Source of the DNA: Ideonella livida
GTDB lineage: Bacteria > Pseudomonadota > Gammaproteobacteria > Burkholderiales > Burkholderiaceae_C
Assembly (NCBI RefSeq): GCF_010499455.1
Contig: NZ_JAAGOH010000013.1
Location: 1-64,000 of the forward strand
Length of the DNA stretch: 64,000 bases
Direction of reading: 5' to 3'
Part shown: piece by piece, positions 8,249-18,937 of the stretch
Layout: every line of letters begins with the position of its first letter
How positions within the stretch are numbered: the stretch's first letter is position 1
Program-made: the position numbers and the translations under genes
The notes under the pieces: generated by a model
What the model was told of the DNA's origin: nothing
The model's database searches: none
What the model saw: the letters and a program-made list of their open reading frames with translations, nothing else

Positions 8249-10171
8249 TTATCGCGCCACGCCCGCGCGGGCCTGCGCCTCGGGGTCCACGTCCACGTAG
8301 CGCCAGTTCTCGCGCAGGAAGGGGTGGCGGCGGTAGCCGATCACCCAGGGGTGCATCAGGTCGTTGATCATGCGGTGGCCCACCACCTTGTAGGGCATGT
8401 AGGCCACGCCCAGCTTCTTCATCTGCAGGATCACCGCCTCGCGCTGCGGCCCGTCGGGCAGCGAGGACTGCTGGCGGTAGAGCCGGTTGTACTCGGGCAA
8501 GTCAAAGCGCGCATGGTTGGCCTGACCCTTGTTGGGCCCGTACATCAGGTCCAGAAAGTAGGCGCCGTCCGGGGTGGCCGCACTCCAGGACACGCTCCAC
8601 ATCATGAGCTTGCCCGCGCGCGAGGCCTTGAGCTGCTCGGGCCACTTGGCGATGCGGAACGTCGCCTGCAGGCCCAGGGCGTCAAAGGCCTTTTTCCACA
8701 GCTCCTGCTGCTGCCGCGAGATCTGGTCCGTCTGCGACGAGAACTCGATGTGCAGCGGGCCGCCGTCGGGCCGCTCGCGCCAGCCGTCGCCGTCGCGGTC
8801 GGCAAAGCCATAGAGGTCCAGCAGGGCCAGGGCGCGGGGCAGGTCCTGCTGGCTCATCTCGGTGCGCAGGCCGGCCTGGAAGCCCGAGACCCCCGGCGGC
8901 ACGATGGACTGGGCCGGCAGCATCTGGCCCTTGCGCATTTGCTGCCGCTCGGCTTGGGCGTCATAGGCCAAGGCAATGGCTCGGCGCAGGGCCACCTGGG
9001 CCGGGCCGTAGCCGCCCACCACCGGGTTCTCCATGCCGAAGTAGGCGTAGGTGATGTCCACGCCCGCCACACGTTCAAGCTGCACGCCCTTTTTCTGGAG
9101 GTGCGGTGCCAGCTGGCCATGAGGCAGGATGGGGGGCGAGAGCTCGGGCGGCAGGCGGTCCAGCAGGTCGTGCTCGGCATTGAGAAAGCCCAACAGCCGG
9201 GGCTGGGACTCCTCGACGATGCTCACCTCGACCCGGTCCAGCAGGGGCAGGCGCCGGCCCCGCAGCCGCTGGGCGATGGCCTGCGAGACGGGGTCGTCCG
9301 CCGGCGGCTCGGCGTCAAAGCGCTCTTCTCGGAAGCCGGGGTTGCGTGCCAGCACGATGCGCGAGGAGCGCCGCCACTGCGCCAACAAGAAGGGGCCGGT
9401 GCCCACCGGGTGGGCCATGATCTCGTCGCCGTAGTGCTCCACCACCTCGCGGGCCACCGCGCCCAGCATGGCGCCATCGGCAAAGTAGTAGTGGATGCGG
9501 GGTGCGGGCTCGGCCAGGCGCAGCTGGAAGGTGTAGCGGTCCAGCACGCGCAGCCCCTCCACCGGGGCGTCGTAGTCAAAGGGTCGCTGGCCCTGGATCG
9601 CCTGCTGGCGCAGCTCAGACAGGCCCAGGATGCGGCTGCCCTCCAGCAGGCCCAAGGTGGGGCTCTTCCAGCGCGGGTCGTACAGGCGCTTGATGCTGTA
9701 GACGTAGTCCTCGGCCACCAGCTCGCGGCGCCGACCGCCAAAGGCCGGGTCGTCGGCAAAGTAGATGCCCGGGCGCAGGCGGAAGGTCCAGGTGCGGAAG
9801 TCGGCCGAGGCCTCGGGCAGGGCTGCGGCGGTCTGGGGACGCAGGCGCGCGGGACGGGCCAGGTAGTCGTAGGTGAGCGGTGCCTCGAAGATGTGCGCGG
9901 CGATGGTGCGCGAGTACAGGTCAGAGATCTGCGCCGGGTCAAAACCGGTTTCGGCGGTGGGAAAGGCGTAACGCAGCACCCGGGGAGCGGGCGCAGCCGC
10001 TGAGGGGGCCGAGGCGGCGACAGGCGCAGCGGTGGACGGCGCGGTGGCCGCGCTGGCGCCCGGCAGAGCGGACAGCACCAGGCAGGCGGCCCCGCAGACC
10101 ACCCGGGCCAGCGCGCTGGCGCGCCCCGCGGGCCGGCGGATAAGGGGGGGAAGCAACGGAAAGACCAGCAT
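8249..10171 (-). CDS. Peptide ABC transporter periplasmic binding protein (SBP family 5), copy 2
   Basis: 640 residues. An N-terminal hydrophobic stretch (VVCGAACLVLSALPGASA) acts as a Sec-type signal and is followed by an Ala/Pro linker. The mature domain is clearly a paralogue of its neighbour (LRYAFPTAETGFDP, YSRTIAAHIFEAPLTYDYLARPARL, DRDGDGWRERPDGG). Copy 1 has a Tat-like leader and this one a Sec-like leader, so the two may be exported by different routes. It is the promoter-proximal gene of the minus-strand pair. No convincing Shine-Dalgarno was seen. Two paralogues feeding one transporter would widen the peptide range. Confidence 0.9.
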   Translation of the reverse strand: MLVFPLLPPLIRRPAGRASALARVVCGAACLVLSALPGASAATAPSTAAPVAASAPSAAAPAPRVLRYAFPTAETGFDPAQISDLYSRTIAAHIFEAPLTYDYLARPARLRPQTAAALPEASADFRTWTFRLRPGIYFADDPAFGGRRRELVAEDYVYSIKRLYDPRWKSPTLGLLEGSRILGLSELRQQAIQGQRPFDYDAPVEGLRVLDRYTFQLRLAEPAPRIHYYFADGAMLGAVAREVVEHYGDEIMAHPVGTGPFLLAQWRRSSRIVLARNPGFREERFDAEPPADDPVSQAIAQRLRGRRLPLLDRVEVSIVEESQPRLLGFLNAEHDLLDRLPPELSPPILPHGQLAPHLQKKGVQLERVAGVDITYAYFGMENPVVGGYGPAQVALRRAIALAYDAQAERQQMRKGQMLPAQSIVPPGVSGFQAGLRTEMSQQDLPRALALLDLYGFADRDGDGWRERPDGGPLHIEFSSQTDQISRQQQELWKKAFDALGLQATFRIAKWPEQLKASRAGKLMMWSVSWSAATPDGAYFLDLMYGPNKGQANHARFDLPEYNRLYRQQSSLPDGPQREAVILQMKKLGVAYMPYKVVGHRMINDLMHPWVIGYRRHPFLRENWRYVDVDPEAQARAGVAR

Positions 10172-10359
10172 GGCAAAGACGGTGCGACAGGACGGCAGCG
10201 GCCGCCAGCAAGCATAGAGGCCGCCGACGATAGTCCATGCGGGCCCTCACCGCGCCCGTGGTCATCCCGCTCCACCCGCCAACGGCCCGGCCCCTACACT
10301 GCGGCGCACCCGCCGGGGCGCGCCCCGGCCTTCCTGCACTCCTGAACCAAGGTCTCTCC

Positions 10360-11298
10360 ATGGCGGCCTATTTACTGCGGCGCCTGTGGCAGATGGTCCC
10401 CACCCTGCTGGGGGTCGTGCTGCTGGTGTTCGCGCTCTTCAAGTTCTTTGGCGGCGACCCGGCCGAGATCATGGGCGGCCTCAACGCCACCCCGGCGCAG
10501 ATCGAGGCCATCCGCGACCAGCTCGGCCTGAACGAGCCCTGGTGGGTGCAGCTGGGCATCTTTCTGCAGCAGATCGCCACCTTCGACTGGGGCCGCAGCT
10601 GGGCCACGCAGGAGCCGGTGAGCCAGCTCTTTGCCAGCCGCCTGCCCGCCACCCTGACGGTCATGGCCCCCATCCTGCTGCTGGACACGCTGCTGGCCAT
10701 TCCCATCGCCCTGGGCGTGGCCTATGTGCGCGGCTCGCTCACCGACCGGGTGCTGATGGTGGTGACCACCGTGGCGCTGTCCATCTCCTTCCTGGTCTAT
10801 GTGATCGTGGGCCAGTACCTGTTCGGCTTCCAGCTGGGCTGGTTCCCGGTGCAGGGCTGGAGCGACTCCACCTGGACCAACTTGACCACCTATGTGCCGT
10901 TGCCGGCGCTGCTGGCGGTGCTGGTGGGGGTGTCGCCCCAGACCCGGCTCTACCGCAGCTTCTTCCTGGACGAGCTGGGGCAGGACTATGTGCGCACCGC
11001 CCGCGCCAAGGGCCTGCCCGAGGGCCGGGTGCTGTTTGGCCATGTGCTGCGCAACGCCATGATCCCCATCCTGACCAATGTGGCGCTGGCCCTGCCGGGC
11101 ATCTTCGTGGGCTCCTTCCTGATCGAGGTGTTCTTCTCCATCCCCGGCCTGGGCCGCGAGGTGCTGCTGGCGGTCAACCGCAGTGACTACCCGGTCATCC
11201 AGGCGGTCACCATCTACCTGGCGCTGCTGACCATGCTGATCAACCTGGCCACGGACCTGCTCTACAAGGCGGTGGACCCGCGCGTGGTGCTGCGCTGA
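10360..11298 (+). CDS. Peptide ABC transporter permease (YejB/OppB type)
   Basis: 312 residues from ATG 10360 (MAAYLLRRLWQMVPTLLGVV), the usual OppB/YejB N-terminus; AAGG lies at 10349-10352. An in-frame start further upstream would add a proline-rich tail not expected in the family. About six membrane segments are seen. The EAA loop reads YVRTARAKGLPEGRVLFGHV, near residues 210-230, and contacts the ATPase. It forms the channel with the product at 11312, powered by the ATPase at 12371. The spacing of 13 bp to the next gene indicates one operon. Confidence 0.92.
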   Translation: MAAYLLRRLWQMVPTLLGVVLLVFALFKFFGGDPAEIMGGLNATPAQIEAIRDQLGLNEPWWVQLGIFLQQIATFDWGRSWATQEPVSQLFASRLPATLTVMAPILLLDTLLAIPIALGVAYVRGSLTDRVLMVVTTVALSISFLVYVIVGQYLFGFQLGWFPVQGWSDSTWTNLTTYVPLPALLAVLVGVSPQTRLYRSFFLDELGQDYVRTARAKGLPEGRVLFGHVLRNAMIPILTNVALALPGIFVGSFLIEVFFSIPGLGREVLLAVNRSDYPVIQAVTIYLALLTMLINLATDLLYKAVDPRVVLR

Positions 11299-11311
11299 GG
11301 AGGACCCCGCG

Positions 11312-12367
11312 ATGTATCCCCTGACCACGCATGACGCCACGCCCGCCCCGCCGCCGGCCGCACGCCCGCAGGGGGTGTGGCAGGCGGCCTGGCGACGCTT
11401 CCGCACCGACCGGGTGGGCCTGGCCAGCCTGGGGGTGGTGCTGGCCTTTTTGGCCCTGATCGCCCTGTCGGCGGCCGGCCTGGTGGCCGGGGACTGGCAG
11501 CGCGAGGTGGGCGTGCCCCATGCCGCCCCCACCCTGGTCGGGCCACTGCCGCCCGAACCCACGGCGGCGCTGGCCTCGCCGGACGGCCCTCCGGTGGACC
11601 TGAGCGACCTGGACCCGCTGGCCCCGCGTTATGCCGAGATCGCCGAGCGGGCCAAGGCCTATGCCACCCAGACGAGCCCACGCGCCCAGACCCTGCCGCT
11701 GGGCGGCGACCGCCTGGGCCGCGACGTGCTGGCCAAGGCCATCCAGGGCACGCAGGTCTCGGTCTTCGTGGGCGTGCTGGCGGCGCTGCTGGCCACCGCC
11801 GTGGGCACCACGCTGGGCGCACTGGCGGGCTTCTTCGGCCGCTGGGTGGACGACCTGCTGGAGTGGCTTTACAACGTGTTCACGGCCATCCCCGACATCC
11901 TGCTGATCTTCGCCTTTGCCGCCGTGCTGGGCCGCGGCCTGGACACGGTGGTGCTGATCCTGGGCCTGGTGGGCTGGACGGGGCTGTACCGCCAGGTGCG
12001 CGCGGAGTTCATGAAGCACCGCAGCCGCGAGTACGTGCGGGCGGCCGAGGCCATCGGGGCCAGCGCGGGGGCGCGCATGTTCCGCCACATCCTGCCCAAC
12101 GTCAGCCACGTCATCCTGGTGCGCATGAGCCTGCTGGTGGTGGGCTTCATCAAGGCCGAGGTGATCCTGTCCTACCTGGGCCTGGGCGTGCCGGTGGACC
12201 AGGTGAGCTGGGGCACCATGCTGGCCGAGGCCCAGGGCGAGCTGATCCTGGGTTACTGGTGGCAGCTGGCCGCGGCCACCGCCTTCATGGCGGTGTTCGT
12301 CACCGCCTTCTCCCTCATGGCCGACGCCTGGCGCGACGCCCTGGACCCCAAGCTGCAGGGAGCCTGA
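11312..12367 (+). CDS. Peptide ABC transporter permease (YejE/OppC type)
   Basis: 351 residues. A Pro/Ala-rich N-terminal tail and first membrane segment (LASLGVVLAFLALIALSAAG) are followed by a periplasmic stretch of about 110 residues, as in YejE. GGDRLGRDVLAKAIQGTQVS precedes the remaining five membrane segments, and the EAA loop is REYVRAAEAIGASAGARMFRH. GAGGAG precedes the ATG. Only 3 bp separate its stop from the ATPase gene. The large periplasmic insert favours a Yej-like rather than a plain Dpp-like assignment. Confidence 0.92.
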   Translation: MYPLTTHDATPAPPPAARPQGVWQAAWRRFRTDRVGLASLGVVLAFLALIALSAAGLVAGDWQREVGVPHAAPTLVGPLPPEPTAALASPDGPPVDLSDLDPLAPRYAEIAERAKAYATQTSPRAQTLPLGGDRLGRDVLAKAIQGTQVSVFVGVLAALLATAVGTTLGALAGFFGRWVDDLLEWLYNVFTAIPDILLIFAFAAVLGRGLDTVVLILGLVGWTGLYRQVRAEFMKHRSREYVRAAEAIGASAGARMFRHILPNVSHVILVRMSLLVVGFIKAEVILSYLGLGVPVDQVSWGTMLAEAQGELILGYWWQLAAATAFMAVFVTAFSLMADAWRDALDPKLQGA

Positions 12368-12370
12368 CCC

Positions 12371-14107
<1,737 letters not shown>

Positions 14108-14121
14108 GGCGGCCCGGCGCC

Positions 14122-14883
14122 TCAGCGCAGGTAGGCGTCGTAGCCGGTCTTGAGGATGAGCGCGCTGACCACCACGATGAACACCCACCGCACAAAGCCC
14201 GCGCCATGGCGCAGCGCCAAGCGCGTGCCCAGCAGGCTGCCCAGCACATTGGTCACCGCCATCACCGCGGCCACCTGCCACCAGATGTGCCCGCGGCTGG
14301 CCAGCAGGGCCAGCGCCGCCAGGTTGGTGGCCAGATTGACCAACTTGGCCGAGGCCGAGGCATTGAGGAAGTCATAGCCCAGCAGCCGCACGAACAGGAA
14401 CACCAGGAAGCTGCCCGTGCCCGGCCCGAAGAAGCCGTCGTAAAAGCCGATCACCCCGCCCACGCCACCAGCCACCAGCGCCTCGCGCCGGCCGGCAAAG
14501 CGCGGCGCATGGTGCTGACCCAGCTCCTTCTTGGCCAGGGTGTAGGCCAGGATGGCCAGCAGCACCACCGGCAGGGCTTTGCGCAGCCCCTCCGGGCTGA
14601 CCAGGGTGAGCACCCAGGCCCCGGCAAAACTGCCCACGCCGGCGGCGGCCACCGCCGGCGCCACGGCCCCCCAACGCAGTTCCACCCGCCGCGCATACTG
14701 GCGGGCCGCCCAGGCCGTGCCCCACACCGCCGCCCCCTTGTTGCTGCCCGCCAGGGTGGCCGGGTGGGTGGTGGGAAAGGTGGCGAACAGGGCCGGCAGC
14801 AGCACCAGCCCGCCGCCGCCCACGATGGCATCGACGAAGCCAGCCAGGCCGGAGGCCACGGCCACGATCAGGAGTTCAAGCAT
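14122..14883 (-). CDS. TauE/SafE family membrane permease
   Basis: 253 residues with about eight hydrophobic segments. The N-terminus GLAGFVDAIVGGGGLVLLPAL is the family's first Gly-rich repeat, echoed in the second half by GGVGGVIGFYDGFFGPGTGSF. Members export sulfite, sulfoacetate or related anions, or import sulfur compounds; YfcA is the nearest named relative in style. It converges with the ATPase operon, its stop 14 bp from that gene's. No sulfur-metabolism gene is adjacent, so the substrate is open. Confidence 0.9.
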   Translation of the reverse strand: MLELLIVAVASGLAGFVDAIVGGGGLVLLPALFATFPTTHPATLAGSNKGAAVWGTAWAARQYARRVELRWGAVAPAVAAAGVGSFAGAWVLTLVSPEGLRKALPVVLLAILAYTLAKKELGQHHAPRFAGRREALVAGGVGGVIGFYDGFFGPGTGSFLVFLFVRLLGYDFLNASASAKLVNLATNLAALALLASRGHIWWQVAAVMAVTNVLGSLLGTRLALRHGAGFVRWVFIVVVSALILKTGYDAYLR

Positions 14884-15263
14884 GCGCGGGAAAACATCCA
14901 GGGGGAGGGGCGGCCACCTTCTGGATGGGGCAGCACCTCCACCGACGCGGGCATCGGGAAGCGGCCCCCTGAGGCGCCTGACCGCGGGCCCGTCGGACCC
15001 CAGAAGATGAAAAGGGCGCCAGCGGTTGGCTGGCGCCCTTTCATTGTCACATCACCGGTCGGGGCCGCCCGGGTAGGGCGGGGAGCCCGACGGTTGGGCT
15101 GTCTTGAGTTTTGTTTCTAGGCCCGGCTTGTCTCCTCGGCCTCCTTCAGCTGTGGGTCCCGCAGGCCCGGCGCTGAAAGTGCGCGAACTTTAAGGTCGTG
15201 TTCAGGCCTGTTGCATTGGTGACAACCCTGCCCAATGTCGGTGCATCGTGACCTCGTAGACAG
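14884..15263. other. Intergenic stretch with structured elements, no gene seen
   Basis: About 380 bp between the GMC oxidoreductase stop and the TauE-type start, both genes on the minus strand. No open frame is convincing. It holds a strong hairpin/terminator (15011-15041) and a weaker hairpin with TTCAGC/GCTGAA arms near 15147-15179. Bases 14884-15010 would hold the promoter of the TauE-type gene. A small RNA between the GMC stop and the terminator cannot be excluded. Confidence 0.5.
15011..15041 (-). terminator. Strong hairpin, probable intrinsic terminator of the GMC oxidoreductase transcript
   Basis: Perfect 13-bp arms (AAAGGGCGCCAGC and its complement) with a 5-base loop. Read on the minus strand the stem ends in a run of four T. 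It lies about 220 bp beyond the GMC stop. It could act in both directions but no plus-strand gene ends here. Confidence 0.7.
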
Positions 15264-16952
15264 TCAGGCCTGGACATCCGCGGCCTGACGGATCCAGGCC
15301 GCGGCCCGCTCGGCAATCATCAGCGTGGGCGCATTGGTGTTGCCGCTGGTGATGGTGGGCATGACGCTGGCGTCGGCCACGCGCAACCCGGCCACGCCGC
15401 GCACCCGCAGGCGGCTGTCCACCACGGCGGCCGGATCGTCGTCGCGGCCCATGGCGCAGGTGCCCACCGGATGGAAGATGGTGGTGCCAATGTCGCCGGC
15501 CAGGCGCGCCAGGTCCTCGTCGCGCTGCCACTGCACGCCGGGCTTGACCTCCTCGGGCCGGTAGCGTGCCAGCGCGGGCTGCGCGGCGATGCGCCGGGTC
15601 AGGCGCAGCGAGTCCGCCGCCACCCGGCGGTCAGCCTCGGTGCTCAGGTAGTTGGCCAGGATGGACGGCGCATCGTCCACCGAGGGGCCGGTGAGGTGGA
15701 TGCGCCCGCGCGAGCTGGGATTGAGGTTGCAGACGCTGGCGGTGAAGGCGTTGAAGGGATGCAACGGCTCGCCGAAGGCGTCCAGCGACAAGGGCTGCAC
15801 GTGGTACTGCACATTGGGCCAGGCGTGCTCGGGCGAGCTGCGGGTGAAGGCGCCCAGCTGCGAGGGTGCCATGCTCATGGGCCCGCTGCGCCGAAACAGG
15901 TACTCCAGGCCGATGGCGGCCTTGCCCCACCAGTGGGCCGCCCGGGTGTTGAGCGTGCGCACGCCCTGCACCTTGAACACCGCGCGGATCTGCAGGTGGT
16001 CCTGCAGGTTGCCGCCGATGGCTGGCTGGTCCAGCAGCACCGGCAGGCCCAGACCCTGCAACAGCCCGCCCGGTCCCAGCCCCGAGCGCTGCAGGATGGC
16101 TGGCGTGCCCACCGCCCCGGCGGCCATGACCACCTCGGCCGTGGCCCGGGCCCGCACCGGCGCCCCGCCCTGCTCCGGCAGGATCTCCACACCTGTCGCC
16201 CGCAGGCCGCCGTCGGCGCCGCGGGTCATCAGCAGGCGCTGCACCTTGGCACCGGTCCAGACCTGCAGGTTGGGCCGACCCACCACCGGCCGCAGAAAGG
16301 CCTTGCTGGCGTTCCAGCGCACACCACGGCGCTGGTTGACCTCGAAATAGCCCACCCCTTCGTTGCTGCCGCGGTTGAAGTCCTCGGTGGCAGGAATGCC
16401 GGCCTCCTGGGCCGCGGCGGCAAAGGCATCCAGGATCTCCCAGGACAGCCGCTGGCGTTCCACCCGCCACTCGCCGCCGGCCCGCTGACCGCTGGGGTCA
16501 AAGCCCGGCGCGGCGTGCAGCGCATCGCCCCCCCGCCAGTGGTCCTCATGGGCCTTGAAGAAGGGCAGGCAGTGCTCCCAGCGCCAGTTGGCGTCGCCGC
16601 AATGCTGTGCCCACTGGTCGTAGTCACGGCTCTGGCCCCGCATGTAGATCATGCCGTTGATGCTGGAGCAGCCGCCCAGCACCCGGCCCCGGGGGTAGCG
16701 CAGGCGCCGGCCATTGAGGCCGGGGTCTGCATCGGTCTGGTACAGCCAGTCGGTGCGGGGATTGCCGATGCAGTGCAGGTAGCCCACCGGAATGTGGATC
16801 CAGTGGTAATCGTCATGCCCGCCAGCCTCGATGAGCAGCACGCGGAAATCAGGATGGGCCGAGAGGCGGTTGGCCAGCAGGCAGCCGGCGGTGCCGGCGC
16901 CCACGACGATGTGGGTGTAGGTCGGAAGGTCGGCCTGGGCGGTGGCGCTCAC
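15264..16952 (-). CDS. GMC-family FAD-dependent alcohol/choline dehydrogenase
   Basis: 562 residues from GTG 16952, which has AGGAG about 10 bases ahead and puts the FAD-binding GAGTAGCLLANRL close to the N-terminus, as expected; an ATG at 17057 would add 35 unlikely residues. Other family marks: GGCSSINGMIYMRGQ (GMC signature 1), GAVGTPAILQRSGLGP (signature 2), and C-terminal HPVGTCAMG with the catalytic His, then SGNTNAPTLMIAER. Such enzymes oxidise alcohols or choline at FAD in the cytosol or inner membrane. No betaine aldehyde dehydrogenase is adjacent, so an AlkJ-like alcohol dehydrogenase is as likely as BetA. Divergent LysR control is likely. Confidence 0.9.
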   Translation of the reverse strand: MSATAQADLPTYTHIVVGAGTAGCLLANRLSAHPDFRVLLIEAGGHDDYHWIHIPVGYLHCIGNPRTDWLYQTDADPGLNGRRLRYPRGRVLGGCSSINGMIYMRGQSRDYDQWAQHCGDANWRWEHCLPFFKAHEDHWRGGDALHAAPGFDPSGQRAGGEWRVERQRLSWEILDAFAAAAQEAGIPATEDFNRGSNEGVGYFEVNQRRGVRWNASKAFLRPVVGRPNLQVWTGAKVQRLLMTRGADGGLRATGVEILPEQGGAPVRARATAEVVMAAGAVGTPAILQRSGLGPGGLLQGLGLPVLLDQPAIGGNLQDHLQIRAVFKVQGVRTLNTRAAHWWGKAAIGLEYLFRRSGPMSMAPSQLGAFTRSSPEHAWPNVQYHVQPLSLDAFGEPLHPFNAFTASVCNLNPSSRGRIHLTGPSVDDAPSILANYLSTEADRRVAADSLRLTRRIAAQPALARYRPEEVKPGVQWQRDEDLARLAGDIGTTIFHPVGTCAMGRDDDPAAVVDSRLRVRGVAGLRVADASVMPTITSGNTNAPTLMIAERAAAWIRQAADVQA

Positions 16953-17045
16953 GGAATGCGGTCTCCTGGCGGGGCGTTCGGGGTGGGGAGCTGGCGGCAC
17001 TGTAGGCCGCCCCCGGCGCGGTGTGCACACTTTGCACGCTCTTCT

Positions 17046-17066
17046 GATTTCAGGCATCCTGAAATC
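17046..17066. promoter_or_regulatory. Perfect palindrome, candidate LysR operator
   Basis: Arms GATTTCAGG and CCTGAAATC around a 3-base centre (CAT), in the GMC-LysR divergent gap. It contains the T-N11-A form typical of LysR-type recognition. It ends two bases before the LysR ATG, where bound protein would block the regulator's own initiation, and about 95 bp upstream of the GMC start, a usual activating position. Confidence 0.65.
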
Positions 17067-17068
17067 CC

Positions 17069-18001
17069 ATGAGTCCTGATTTGAGGCAGCTGCAGGCGCT
17101 GGTGGCCGTGGCCCGTCACGGCACCCTGGGCCGTGCCGCCGACGCCCTGCACGCCAGCCCCTCGGCCCTGTCCATGCAGCTGGCCGCCCTGCAGCAGCGC
17201 CTGGGTCTGGCGCTGCTGCGCCGCACCGGGCGCGGCCTGGCCCTCACCGCCGAGGGCGAACAGCTTCTGCCGGCCGCCCGCGAAGCGGTGGCCGCCATGG
17301 CGCGCCTGACCCAGCTGGCTGACCATTGCGCCACCCAGGCCCGGGCCGACGGCATGGCCGCGGCGGACGCGCCAGCACCCACACCCGTGGTGCTGGGCAC
17401 CATCCTCGATCCCGCGGCGCTGCGCCTGGGCGAGTTCCTGCGCGCGGCGCGCCAACGGGGCCCGCACTGGCATCCGGAGCTGCGCCACGGTGTGTCCGGT
17501 TGGGTGCTGCAGGAGCTGGCGCGCGGCCGGCTGGACCTGGGCTTCTGCCTGGGGCAGCCCGACGCCGACCGTTTCCTGACCCTGCGCCTGGCGCCGGTGC
17601 GCTACGTGGTGGTGGCCCCGCGCGGCTGGCAGGCCCGGCTGCAGGGCCGCAGCTGGGCCGAACTGGCCGCCCTGCCCTGGATCGACACCCCGCGCGAATC
17701 GGTGCACCACCAGCTGCTGCAGCCCCTGCTGCAGCGCGTGAAGGGACGGCGCCACACGGTGGCCCGGGTCGACCAGGAGGCCTCGATGATCGACCTGGTG
17801 CGCGCCGGCTTCGGCCTGAGCCTGGCGCGCGAAGCGGTGGCGCTGCGCGAGGCCGACCAGTCCGGCTTGGCGGTCTCGCGCGCCCATGCGCTGGACACCG
17901 CCTTGTGGCTGGTGGCGCGGCGCGACAGCCCGGACCCGGTCACCCGCGACGCGCTGTTCGAGGTGGCCGCTGCCGTCTGGGGCCCCACACCCGGCCCCTG
18001 A
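17069..18001 (+). CDS. LysR family transcriptional regulator
   Basis: 310 residues. The N-terminal winged helix has LQALVAVARHGTLGRAADAL, SPSALSMQLAALQQRLGLAL and RTGRGLALTAEGEQLLPAA (residues about 5-75), then a linker helix and a LysR substrate-binding domain. Divergent from the GMC oxidoreductase, so it presumably controls that gene and itself through the palindrome at 17046-17066. No Shine-Dalgarno is visible before the ATG; the palindrome occupies that place, which suggests a leaderless or weakly translated message. Confidence 0.93.
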   Translation: MSPDLRQLQALVAVARHGTLGRAADALHASPSALSMQLAALQQRLGLALLRRTGRGLALTAEGEQLLPAAREAVAAMARLTQLADHCATQARADGMAAADAPAPTPVVLGTILDPAALRLGEFLRAARQRGPHWHPELRHGVSGWVLQELARGRLDLGFCLGQPDADRFLTLRLAPVRYVVVAPRGWQARLQGRSWAELAALPWIDTPRESVHHQLLQPLLQRVKGRRHTVARVDQEASMIDLVRAGFGLSLAREAVALREADQSGLAVSRAHALDTALWLVARRDSPDPVTRDALFEVAAAVWGPTPGP

Positions 18002-18022
18002 CAGGTGGGGCCTGCGCCGGGC

Positions 18023-18664
18023 TCAGGAGACGGCGTGCGCCGCCAGGATGGGGAAGAGCTTGACCAGCCCATCGGCCAGCAGCTCCACCGCCATGGCCGC
18101 CAGGATCAGGCCCATGAGCCGGGTCATCACGTTGATGCCCGTCTGGCCCAGCACCTTGGCGATGCGCCCTGAGGCCGAGAAAGCCACGAAGGTGGCCAGG
18201 GCGATCACCACCCCGTATCCCACCAGCACCGCATGCTCCCAGAAGGTACGGGTCTTCTCGGCATAGATCACCATGGTGGAGATGGTGGCCGGCCCGGTGA
18301 GCAGCGGCACCGTCAAGGGCACCACGGCGATGGAGGAGCCCGCGTCGGCCTTGGCCTGGCCCTGGTCCACGTCGTCCTGGCGGGTTTCGGCTGGCTGGGC
18401 GTTGAGCATGTTCAATGAGCTCACCAGCAGCAGCATGCCGCCCCCCACCTGGAAGGAGGCGATGGAGATGCCGAAGAACTCGATGATCTTGAGCCCGGCC
18501 AAGCCGCTGATGGCAATGACGGCGAAAGCGGTCAGGGCGCTCACCCGGATGGTGTGTCGCCGCTGCGCCGGCGTGAAGGCCTGGGTGAAGTGGATGAAGA
18601 AGGGCACCACGCCGATCGGGTTGACGATGGCCAGCAGCGCGATCAGGGGCTTGAGGAGGTCCAT
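18023..18664 (-). CDS. MarC family integral membrane protein (UPF0056)
   Basis: 213 residues from ATG 18664 (MDLLKPLIALLAIVNPIGVVPFF), the family's standard N-terminus; a longer frame upstream is low-quality sequence. Six hydrophobic segments. Family marks are AIVNPIGVVPFF, FFGISIASFQVGGGMLLL, and AVVPLTVPLLTGPATIST in the middle, repeated in reverse topology later. Related to the YhgN and SnatA amino-acid exporters; MarC itself has no firm function. It stands alone between LysR (convergent, 21 bp) and the RRM gene leader. Confidence 0.93.
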   Translation of the reverse strand: MDLLKPLIALLAIVNPIGVVPFFIHFTQAFTPAQRRHTIRVSALTAFAVIAISGLAGLKIIEFFGISIASFQVGGGMLLLVSSLNMLNAQPAETRQDDVDQGQAKADAGSSIAVVPLTVPLLTGPATISTMVIYAEKTRTFWEHAVLVGYGVVIALATFVAFSASGRIAKVLGQTGINVMTRLMGLILAAMAVELLADGLVKLFPILAAHAVS

Positions 18665-18782
18665 GGGCGATTCTGGCGCGTGGCGGCGCCTGGCGCGAGG
18701 GCACAACTGGCACCGTTCCAGTGCAAACTGCCGCCAAGTCCCTGATTCACAGCAGAAAAACGACAAGTTCTTGGCACGGGCT

Positions 18783-18812
18783 TTGTGATTCCAGAAAAAA
18801 AAAGCCCATAAT
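18783..18812 (+). promoter_or_regulatory. Candidate sigma-70 promoter of the RRM gene
   Basis: TTGTGA (18783-18788), 18-bp spacer containing a run of nine A, then CATAAT (18807-18812). The predicted start near 18819 coincides with the foot of a perfect 7-bp hairpin (GAGCATG / CATGCTC, 18819-18837), giving a structured 5' end and a leader of about 120 bases. Confidence 0.5.
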
Positions 18813-18818
18813 GTCTTG

Positions 18819-18937
18819 GAGCATGTCTTGCATGCTCTGGTATTGCTGTGTATGGACGCGGCACCTTTGCTTGATGGGTTCACGCTGGGTTGAAGCTCCA
18901 CATAGTCTTTTGGTGAATGAAATCAGGAGCTTCCCCC
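18819..18937 (+). promoter_or_regulatory. Structured leader masking the ribosome binding site of the RRM gene
   Basis: Two features are seen. A 5' hairpin with 7-bp arms occupies 18819-18837. Further on, GAAGCTCC (18892-18899) is exactly complementary to GGAGCTTC (18926-18933), which contains the Shine-Dalgarno AGGAG (18925-18929). Pairing would hide the ribosome site behind an 8-bp stem with a 26-base loop. I infer temperature- or protein-dependent translational control, plausible for a cold-type RNA-binding protein. Confidence 0.5.

Noticed and set aside
8192-10003. 600-codon plus-strand open frame opposite the second binding protein
   Set aside because: Antisense of a clear SBP family 5 protein; no protein-family features.
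15050-15263. 6S, SRP or tmRNA-like RNA between the GMC gene and its terminator
   Set aside because: I could not match any conserved core of these RNAs; only generic hairpins are visible.
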